Positions 53,884 to 62,000 of a DNA stretch of 62,000 nucleotides are shown piece after piece. Both the position numbers and the translations under genes were made by a program. The notes beneath the pieces were generated by a model. The model worked only from the letters and a program-made list of their open reading frames with translations. It did no database searches and was not told where the DNA came from. The stretch is from Mesostigma viride (lineage: Eukaryota > Streptophyta > Mesostigmatophyceae > Mesostigmatales > Mesostigmataceae), in the NCBI GenBank assembly GCA_009746045.1, contig RPFO01000312.1, positions 3,517,714-3,579,713 of the forward strand, in the 5' to 3' direction. Position 1 is the first letter of the stretch. The number at the start of each line of letters is the position of its first letter.

Positions 53884-55046
53884 GAGTAGGTGACCGCCCT
53901 ATGTTGCACCCTATTCAACTCAGCGTCACGCTGGGCTGAGGACCAATCAACAGGGGTTGGGGTGAGAGCTATCCCTTGGACCTGCTCCAACACACGCCCA
54001 TCGAGCCACAAATCACCCATGTTGCATTCCACTGTGAGATGGCCAACCAACACCACCTGGAGTGCTAGGTATCGTGCCAAGGTATTGTCAATGTCAAAGG
54101 ACGGAGAATTACCTTCCTCCAACGCGAGGCGGCGAGCGGCAGGGGTGAAATATGGAGAAGGGTGAACTACATTGCTGCTTGCCGCAAAGTCTGCGACTGT
54201 ATACTCGACTGCGTGCCAGTCTGCCTCGGCGTCGGCGTCAGCAAAGCCTGCAGCATTAACAAAAACCACAGACCCAAGCGAGCTCTCGGCCCCTAGGGCC
54301 CGCGCACCGGTGTTGTCAACAGTGGTTGGTAGAGCATACCTGGACAGGACGTCGGCATTGGAGTGATCCACACCTGGCCGATGGACGATTGTCAGGTGGT
54401 ACTCCTGAATGATCATTGCCCACCGGGCCAGCTTACCCGTGAGTTTGTTGCTGGTCATCAACCACAATAGGGGCTGGTGATCAGTGACAAGTGTGAACAC
54501 CCGCCCAAAGAGATATGGCCTGAAGTGCTTGATGGCCCACACAACGGCTAGCGCTTCCCCCTCATAGGAAGAGTACCGACTATCGGCAGGGTTGTTACTC
54601 CGACTAGCGTACGCGATAACATGCTCGCGCCCCGCATCGTCCTTTTGTGCTAGCACAGCCCCTAGGCCTACCTTGGACCAATCGGTGTAAAGAATGAAGG
54701 GCAGAGCATAGTCGGGGGCGCGTAGGATAGGAGCGGCAGTCAGTTCCTGTTTGATGGTATCGATGGCTCGCTGCTGAGCCGGACCCCATGCCCAGACATT
54801 GCCCTTCTTCAACAACTCAGTCAGGGGTTTGACTTTGGTGCTAAAATTCTGAATATATATATATCCTCGATAATACCCAGCTAGCCCGAGATACGCGCGC
54901 ACCCCCGAGATGTTGATGGGCACTGCGGCGTTGCTGATGGCTTCCACTTTGGCTGCCTCAGGGGTCCGGCCACCCGGTACAATCTGATGGCCGAGAAACC
55001 CTATGGTCTGCTGTGCGAACTTGCACTTTTTAGGGTGCAGCCGCAT
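53748..55046 (-). pseudogene. Gypsy RT C-terminal part and RNase H
   Basis: Starts in the RT thumb (LHPKKCKFAQQTIGFLGHQI, LGLAGYYRGYI) and continues through the connection into RNase H: ILYTDWSKVGLGAVLAQ, SSYEGEALAVVWAIKHF, VTDHQPLLWL and HRPGVDHSNADVLSR. This is a 432-residue open stretch, so decay is recent. The RT catalytic motif itself lies just upstream at the insertion breakpoint. Confidence 0.92.
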
Positions 55047-55137
55047 GTTGGCCTTATCTAGGGCGATCCGAACCTGATCGAGGTGAGCAAAGTGCTGGTC
55101 AAACGTCTCGCTAAAGACAAGGACATCGTCTATGTAG

Positions 55138-56910
55138 TGTTAATCATCCCACGGTCCTAAATTTAGGACTTTGTCCTAAATCGTCCTAGTGGTCACTATG
55201 ACCGAGGTACCGGGGGGGGGGGTCACTATATGGACCGTACCCCATGTGGACCGTACCCGGCATGATTACCCGACCCGTGGTACCGGCACATGGTACCCGG
55301 ATTCCGTACCCGGGTACCGGGTATAATGGCGGGAAAGTAGGTACCTCGACCAAAAATATAACCGATTTTGGAGCGAAAAAGTGGGTGCGGGAATGAAGTG
55401 AGGTGGATATGGCGACCTGACAATCGTGGCCGGCGTTTTCACGTGCGTTTATCATTTCGGGCGCCCAGTAGCAAAAACGAAAGGTTGTTAGTTATGCTTA
55501 AAGGCTGTGAATATTTTCTGCGCAAGTTTTTATGTGTAGCGCTGTATCACAGCGGCACAACACAAATGGGTCGCAGATCGCCTGCTCGCGGAGGGTCGAT
55601 TTTGGCACAAACATGTTAGTGTATTAGCAATGGTGGTGCGAATCAAGCCAGGAAATTTTTGTGGACGATTTTTATGATAGTCTGGAGTTTAGAAACGGAG
55701 TATTTGACATGGGAGCGCCTGGGCCGTGATATTCTTGCCCGATTTCCATTGTCGACCATGTTTTAGGGACGTTCAGGCTGGGCAGCGAGCGCACCTTATA
55801 GGTCTTCACTTTCGGTATTTCTTGGACCTAGAACGCAGCACAAGCGTGGTTTATATCATTGTCGAACCGGTTGGCCAGCTTTGGTGCGCTCAGCTCTCGG
55901 AAAGCTGACCTCGCTGCGGATTTCAGCGACTTTTTTGCAACCATCTGGAATGAGGCGACGTAAGTAGCAGGTAAGTGCCGGGTTGTCCTAGATCATGAGT
56001 GTAACTGGCAACGCTGTCGTGGTGTTTTGAGTCAGCCAGCTATGCCTAAAAAGAGGGGACGCTCTCTGTGCACATAACTGTCACACATAGTTGGTTTACG
56101 TCATACAATTTTTTACGTCTCTATCTTCGTCGTCCGCTGCAGCTAAAACACACATGCGTAAGAGCAGTTTTACTCATGTGTTAGTTATAAACCATGGTCC
56201 TATGGCCTGCAGTCGTTCAGGGTGTTCTCAGACAGTATATACAGTATGGTTTACGTGTTACATGCACCCTGAATTCGCTCACAAAGCGTTGCATGTTAGC
56301 ACAACGTTGTTTTGTAACTTGATTTGGCTGCATTCATGTGTTAGTTGCAATGCAAATGCAATGTTTTTTCATCGCTGGGTGGTGGCCAGCATGTCCGTGA
56401 TGTCAAAGAAGGTTTGGCATATGCTTAGAGAAAGTTTACCGCAAGGGGTGGGCCATGTTCAAGCCGGGCAACCTCAGCAACCATGCAACCCTATATTGCA
56501 TTACCTGCACCATCTGTGACACCGTTAATCACGCGTATATATAGAGGCAGCCACAGCAGGGTATGGCCTTGTTATACGCTGCCCCGCCATCCCAAGGCCT
56601 CGTAGGGTCCCCTATAGCGCTTGTAAGATGCTCAAGGGACCGTGTGGATAGCATGGTCATGCGTTGACAATAATTGGTCCTAATGGTCCTAAAACCCACA
56701 TTTTGGCCAAATTCGCGCTTTGAGGTCTGGCAGGTGGCAGGGCCCATTCATGCACTAAATGTAATTATTTGACCCCAGGTTTTTGATAGAAACTAAAAAA
56801 GTGTGTTATCTGTCATGGGCACGAATGCCAGGGTCAAATTTTAATGTTTGCATATATATTTTTTAATTCCACTTGGTCCTAAATTTAGGACTTTTACTGG
56901 GAAGATGGAC
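55138..56910. mobile_element. 1.77-kb TIR-type element inserted in the gypsy RT
   Basis: Begins TGTTAATCATCCCA and ends TGGGAAGATGGACA, imperfect inverted ends, each followed inward by TCCTAAATTTAGGA (55155-55168 and 56876-56889). The 4-bp GTAG flanks both sides (55134-55137 and 56911-56914), a likely target-site duplication. Removing the element and one GTAG rejoins the RT frame at its catalytic motif. No transposase is visible; the largest frames (for example 56091-56519) match nothing I know. Probably a non-autonomous DNA transposon. A solo LTR (TG...CA ends) is the alternative. Confidence 0.75.
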
Positions 56911-57379
56911 AGTAGCAGGCTGCAAATGGCAACCCTGCCAGCACCTGGTCCATGGCCCGTTGGAACACCAAACTAGCGTTGCGATGTCCGAATGGCATGC
57001 GAACCCACTCGTACAGACGGGTCCCACCCCAAAAGGCCAGCTTGCGCTGATCTGCCTCCACGACCTTGATCTGATGGAAGCCGCTTCGTAAATCTAGCGA
57101 CGACACATACTTGACCTGGGGAGATATTTTATCCAAAACATCATCGACCCGAGGCATGGGGTACCTATCAACAGGAGTGTGTGCGTTCAGCTGTCAGACG
57201 CAGGTCAGTGGCCATATGCGCATACCTGTCCACTCGCCTGTGATGGTATCCTTCTTCATTACAATTCGTTCAAGTGGCCCGCCGGAGCGGCTGTACAATT
57301 TTTCCCAGTGAGCGCGCTGCCAAGTGTACTTGTGGGCAAATTTTTAGGTGCCCCGTCACTTCGAGGTACTAAAAATTAG

Positions 57380-57960
57380 GCTACGGTACGAATTCAGCGA
57401 ATTTCAGCGAATTTTCAGTCGAACCAAAGGAAGTGACGCCAACTACCAAAAAGTTTCCGTTACGAATTTTCAGCCCAACACTCGCGCAAAATGAAGTGAC
57501 GGCAACTACCAAAAAGTTTCCGTTACGAATTTTCACTCCCACACGTTTGCACAAAAGGAAGTGACGGCAACTACCAAAAAGTTTCCGTTACGAATTTTCA
57601 GTCCCACACTTCGCGCAAATTTTAGTAGGGCTGCACGCGAGCTACCTTTCAAAATTTTGCGCTAGTATGGAACGCATTTCATTCGTCTGGAGGAACGCTG
57701 CCCGCCAACTACCCCCGTTCAGAAAGTTCCGCCGAAATTTACCCGAGATTTGGAAATCTGAACGTCCGCGCAAATTTTAGTAGGGCTGCACGCAAGCTAC
57801 CTTTCAAAATTTTGCGCAAGTATGGAACGCAATTCATTCGTCCGGAGGAATGCTGCTCGTCAACTGCCCCCGTTCAGAAAGTTGCGCCGAACTTTACTTG
57901 AGATTTGGAAATCTGAACGTGCGGTTGGAGTTTCGCGGGGAAACCCAAGTTCCCAAGTAA
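57380..57960. repeat. Two tandem repeat families between pol fragments
   Basis: First, three units of about 64 bp with AACTACCAAAAAGTTTCCGT at 57441, 57504 and 57569. Then two units of about 155 bp starting GCGCAAATTTTAGTAGGGCT at 57613 and 57768. The stretch separates two gypsy RT fragments and has no coding potential. It may be the remains of an LTR or of another insertion. Confidence 0.8.
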
Positions 57961-58024
57961 TTCACCAATGACGCGCTTCGAACACTTGTCCGCTAAAACC
58001 TAAGCAGCCGCTCCGGCTGGCCAC

Positions 58025-58699
58025 TTAAACGAAACTTGATGTGGGTGCAACCACCGTGGCAGCTGCATAACTGGAGGATGAACCGCGGATGATCCCAGCT
58101 GCCTCAGCTAGCTCTCGACAGTTAGCATCTACGAATTCCAGCTCAGCCGGGCTCAGCCTATGCTGCCGCCTGAATACGGGCTGATCCGTATCTAGTCGGA
58201 CCCCCATGCAGCCCCCGTTGTAGCACCCTAGTTCTTCACTGCTGAAAGCGAAAACTGAGCGTGCAGAATGCAACCAGTGCTCCATAGCCTTGCGTTGCGC
58301 GGCGGTGAGGTGCTCACCTATGGCCCATATGTGAGAGGCAGCAGGATCTGCGACTGCGGCACTCCTACTGTCGAGACAAGGCCCCCTGACAGCGGCATCG
58401 TGAAAAAGGGAAAATGCGGCTACACCGGGTGTGACGCTCACCTGCTTAATGGCACGGACTGCGCGACCGACCAATTGCTGCAGGGTGGGCGCTCCAGCGA
58501 ACACCATGCTGGACAACAAGGACGTCATGAGGATAACGCTCCATAGTTGAAGCAGTCGCGATCTCCATGGCGACCCAGTGCCGCCGGACGCTGTTGGCCG
58601 GACACCAACCGCGTGGGCACTGACAGGCGGTGGCAGAGTTAGGAAATGAGAAATGAACGACGTGGTATATTGCTTGAGAACACTGTGTGCTGAGAGCAA
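58025..58699 (-). pseudogene. Second gypsy pol fragment, upstream part of RT
   Basis: The C-terminal half of this frame reads HLTAAQRKAMEHWLHSARSV, GVRLDTDQPVFRRQHRLSPA, ELEFVDANCRELAEAAGIIR and SSSSYAAATVVAP. That is the conserved stretch leading into gypsy RT (P-x-R-x-SP, then GII+xSxSPxAxP). It breaks off there. The neighbouring fragment at 57300 begins with the equivalent SRSGGPLERIVMKKD segment, so the two overlap rather than continue one another. I infer two separate truncated elements. Confidence 0.7.
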
Positions 58700-59493
58700 T
58701 GAATTGCTTGGTTCATTAGAAAATAGGTTTACCCTTTATCAACGTTCCTCTCACTGGCTGCGCCTCCAGTGACCGTTGGGTGCAGACCGTTGGCCCGAGG
58801 CCGCACGATGACAGGTAGCAGTCTAGTCACTGCATCGTGTGATCACAGATCAATGCACGCTGCAGTACGGTCCCTATCTAGGATACTCTAGTACCGTCCA
58901 ATGACAGGACACTACGTATACTGGGTACTGACATCTGTCACGTACCCCAGTACCCAAAGTACCTATCTAGGGAAACGTATGCGACTCGACTAGCATTCCT
59001 ATCTGCATAGCCCACGTGGTATTTATATTCACATACCAACGTAGGTTTACAAGGCTTATTCATACGTTGTATTCACAATGCCTTTGAGACTTAGTCTACA
59101 GCAAAGCATGGAGACTAACTCCAGTATTGTTTTATTATTTATTTCTTAATGCAGGTCTGCACCCCCAACATTATTGTTATTGTTTTTAAGTTGATTAGGG
59201 GTACAAAAGAGACATGGCTGGTTGAGCCAGGTTGGTTACAGCTGGCTGTTCTGGCCAGGTGTTATATTGCACATTAAATAAGGTGTACACAGCTGGCTGG
59301 TTTGGCCAGTTATTGAGCACACATTAAGTAAGTGGATACAAAGCTTGTGTCCTCAAGCTGCAAATGGATACAAATCTGACCTAGCCAGCACTCACACCCC
59401 ACAACGAATGTGTTGAATTTTATGGCGCCCAGCAGCTATCGCTGTGGTAAGGGGGTGTGGTGGTTGTGTACTGTGCTATGGCCAGTCATTTAT
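58700..59493. other. Intergenic, possible retroelement flank
   Basis: 58,830-58,990 is rich in TAGTACC/GGTACT-like words; 59,200-59,350 repeats GGCTGGTTxxGCCAG-type words. No gene. It could contain the 3' LTR of the copia-like element, but no matching 5' LTR is in the window. Confidence 0.35.
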
Positions 59494-61802
59494 TCAAACA
59501 CTGACTCTGATATCATAGGGGTTCATGTTCTGAAAGAGGAGCTGGTACTGTTGGCCAGCAGCATCCCGCAGCTTCGTTAGAGCGTCTGCTGGGTTGTCCT
59601 CATCATCCACATGAGTCCAGCTGGAAAAATAGGTGGCCTCCTGTTTGAGGATCACCCAATCCAAGTCAGTGTGGACAGCAGCAGAAACAGATTTCTTGGT
59701 TAGAAAACTGATCACAGAAAAGCTGTCAGTGTAGAGATGTGAGATTACATTGCATGTGCTGCCTGCCTGGGTTTGTAGCCAGGTGAGCATGTGCTGCAGG
59801 GAACGAGCATGCAATGCAGCAGACACCACAGCACGACATTCAGCTGAGTTGCTGCTGCCAGGTTTTCTGCGGTGTAGCCTGCTGTACCAGGAAGTGAGGG
59901 ACATGTAATCTGACCTGTTGGTGAGAAAAAACAGCCCTGATTCCCGTGCCCCCATCTGATTCATTGTTCTGCTCTCCATGGAGCTGTCCATGACACATTG
60001 GATGTGGATGTCTTCCATCAGATTCAGGCCATGGAGGATGAGGGGGGGACAGTCATACCAGACCAACTTCCTGATTTGACTGCATTTTATCTTGACTAGA
60101 ACATCATGGGTGACCCTGCTGATGACAGCTAAGGGAGCCCCACAGATGGCTGACCACCACCCCAGTTTGCCCTGAACAGTGGCACACATGCGTAAGGGGA
60201 GGTAGTTGTGTTGCAGCAGATCTAGACAATCTTGAATATATTCTGCAGGAGGAGAGAGAGAGCAGACCCACTGATCTGGCTGCCTGTGCAGCTGCAACAT
60301 GATGCCACAGAACTGGATGGGGGTTGTGCTCAATTCCACCTGTTTGCCAATCTCATATGATTCCTGGACCTGCTGAATAAATTTTTCCACCTCAGCTCTA
60401 GGCCCACAAATGAGTTGGTCATCTCCATGCCACACAAAGAACAGCAGTCCAGAGGGGGTGGGTACAACAAAAAAGCAAGGGTCCAGGTCATCATACGTGG
60501 CCTTGAGCTTTTGGAGTACTTCCTCTGCTGAGTCTCTGAAAATTTTGGGGCACTGACAAGCCCTTCCACCCCAATGTTGATGATAAGGTGGGGCTCATCA
60601 ATGTAAGGTTTCCACACAGCTGGGGTGTCTACCACGTACACCTTCCCTTTCCACACAGATTCAGCCTTTTCTGGGTCCCCCCTGAGGAAGGCCCTTTTAA
60701 TATCAGTGGCTTTGCAGACATAGTCTTGGCCTGCATTGAGGTTGTGGAGGAATAGGGAGAGCATGATCCTGAGTGAGGTTTGTTGCAGCCCAGGTGTGTA
60801 GGTTTCCCCTTTTGGCAGTGTGGATGTCCCCTTTAATTCTGTGACACATGGTCTGGCATGGAAGATTGGGGAGCCCACTTTTTGTGGTTTTTGTTTGAGA
60901 ACAAATTTTAATCTGAGCTTTTTGGCTCCCTCTGGCACGTCCCATGAAGGGGTGACAGGAGGTTTGTATTGAGGGTTTTTGGGGTTGGGCAGGACCCATT
61001 CCTGCCTGGCTTGGTGGACAATGGCCATCAGCCACTTGGTAAACCCTTTTTGTGTTTTGCATTCTTGTATGACGTGGGAGATTTGGTGGGGTGAGTGCAT
61101 GGCTATGTCCCACTTACCCAGCCCAAAGGCTGAGGGATGGAGGAACTGGCTGTGCACTAACTTGTCCAGATCAGGGATCTCCCCTGGTGCATACTGAGTG
61201 TTGACTGCCTTGATGACAGCATCCATACCAGGGACAATACTGGAGAGAGGGATTTTAAAGTGGTCCAGAGGAACTGCACCCACCCCTGTGACACTGAGCT
61301 CATTAGCTGAGATAAGCACCCCAGGATAGGATACAAAAGGTTCCCCCAACAAGGTGTTACCAGAGTACCCCTCCACCACCTGGAAGGGTGTCTGAATACC
61401 AAGTATAGGGAGCATCACTTGTCCCACTACATCCAGTGAGCTTTGGCCTGAGAAATCCTGCACCCGTGCCCAAAATGAAGGTGCAATCTCAAGACCAGGG
61501 ATGGCTTGTGCACTGATCACACTGACCTGTGCCTGAGTGTCTATTGCCAGGGTCCAGGGGTCCTGACTAGTGCACACAGCTGAGACTTTTGCCAACCCTT
61601 CGGCCACAGCAGCTTGTTGCTTATGTGACCTGTGTAATGCTTGCAAGGCGACTGCCAATCTTGACCTCAGAGCGGGAGGGTTGGCAGACAATTTGGTGCC
61701 TTGGGGCTGAGCTAATGCTTCCAACCCAGCTACCTCGTGCCTGGTTAAGCAATCCCCAGGTTGTGAAGTGGGCCTGGCTTCACTGAGGGTGGAAGGGTTC
61801 AC
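59494..61802 (-). mobile_element. Copia-like protease-RT-RNase H element, one frame break
   Basis: The 61802-60330 frame (opening GTG) holds a retropepsin-like segment (LAIDTQAQVSVIS, then TLLGEPF) and RT blocks (VCKATDIKRAFLRGDP). After a one-base slip at the A4T4 tract 60539-60546, the RT continues as KIFRDSAEEVLQKL, then FVWHGDDQLICG with the catalytic Asp pair, and a copia-type RNase H (SSNSAECRAVVSAALHA, LYTDSFSVISFL, DNPADALTKL) ends at 59494. One added base would make the frame continuous, so the copy is recent. No integrase lies between protease and RT, as would be expected for copia. Confidence 0.85.
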
Positions 61803-62000
61803 AGAGGGTGCTGTGGTGCTGTCAACAGCAGTAATTGGTGGCTCAGGCTACTGCTGGGCATGCTGGAGTTGCCAGATAGAAGTAGTGAGTCCATGCTTAA
61901 AGACTCTTCCCCAGGCACGTCTGCCATGGGAGAATAATACTTCTTAATTCTATGACAGCTCACCCTGTGACGCTTCCCATTGATATTGTGCTTGACCTCC
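61799..62000 (-). CDS. Upstream retroelement ORF, C-terminal end (partial)
   Basis: Enters from beyond the window edge and ends with TGA at 61801-61799, overlapping the GTG that opens the protease-RT frame by four bases (GTGA). It encodes EVKHNINGKRHRVSCHRIKKYY, reminiscent of the last strand of an integrase C-terminal domain, followed by a Ser/Leu-rich end. The overlap suggests expression of the downstream frame by frameshift or reinitiation. Identity is uncertain with only 66 residues visible. Confidence 0.45.
   Translation of the reverse strand, partial: EVKHNINGKRHRVSCHRIKKYYSPMADVPGEESLSMDSLLLSGNSSMPSSSLSHQLLLLTAPQHPL

Larger units (their letters stand above)
52467..57300 (-). mobile_element. 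Ty3/gypsy-like LTR retrotransposon, decayed, with nested insertion
   Basis: Minus-strand pol in the order RT (57300-56911, then 55137-about 54,750), RNase H, integrase, and a C-terminal PHD finger. The RT-RH-IN order is that of Ty3/gypsy. RT blocks include GGPLERIVMKKD, VSSLDLRSGFHQIKV and MPFG. The pol is cut by the 55138-56910 element and by frame changes. No gag, protease, primer site or LTR pair was identified; the 5' part stops just upstream of the RT. Confidence 0.9.

Noticed and set aside
55420-55445. GTGGCCGGCGTTTTC inside the TIR element as an island motif
   Set aside because: Only the core half matches; the TTGCG end is missing and the 3' end differs. Treated as chance, as is GGGCCGGCGTTTGCC at 10844.
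56091-56519. 142-codon frame inside the inserted element as a transposase
   Set aside because: No catalytic triad, zinc finger or helix-turn-helix visible, and amino-acid composition looks like chance translation.

Overview
The window looks like a piece of a eukaryotic nuclear chromosome from a photosynthetic, plant-like lineage; a green or charophyte-type alga is my best guess and is unproven. Three things point there. Several genes have spliceosomal GT-AG introns. One gene encodes a plant-type monodehydroascorbate reductase. Much of the rest is retrotransposon debris and microsatellites. I see no rRNA gene, complete tRNA or CRISPR array.

Left island (about 0.6-12.1 kb). Six co-oriented plus-strand genes are tightly packed: a short basic protein, a MYND zinc-finger protein, a 66-residue protein, two proteins with a similar N-terminal Cys/His cluster, and one large orphan gene with eight coding exons (4821-11829). 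Gaps and introns carry a recurring motif of about 20 bp (consensus TTGCGMCSSCCGGCGTTTCT and variants). It is tandemly amplified in four unrelated contexts and is essentially confined to this island. I consider it the most novel signal here.

Middle (12.3-33.6 kb). An L1-like element lies on the minus strand (ORF1-like protein plus an APE endonuclease, no reverse transcriptase). LINE RT fragments follow. At 17.3-20.5 kb there is an intronless gene for a secreted protein with nine bacterial-style Ig-like repeats. Around 21.5-29.7 kb is a nest of LINE copies and ORF1-only elements that share one 3' tail ending in a small hairpin and (TTAA)n.

Right-middle (33.6-52 kb). A seven-exon gene encodes a secreted 695-residue protein of bacterial-like family whose introns hold minisatellites. 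Next come another ORF1-like relic, (TCCA)n/(TCCG)n arrays, an intronless F-box/leucine-rich-repeat gene, and the 5' half of a monodehydroascorbate reductase gene with a decayed copy of exon 4.

Right end (52.4-62 kb, minus strand). A Ty3/gypsy-like element with a C-terminal PHD finger is split at its RT catalytic motif by a 1.77-kb element with inverted ends. A second truncated gypsy fragment and a nearly intact copia-like protease-RT-RNase H element follow. Several reading frames, in the host gene and in transposons, break at homopolymers that look one base short. This could reflect base-calling error or real decay.
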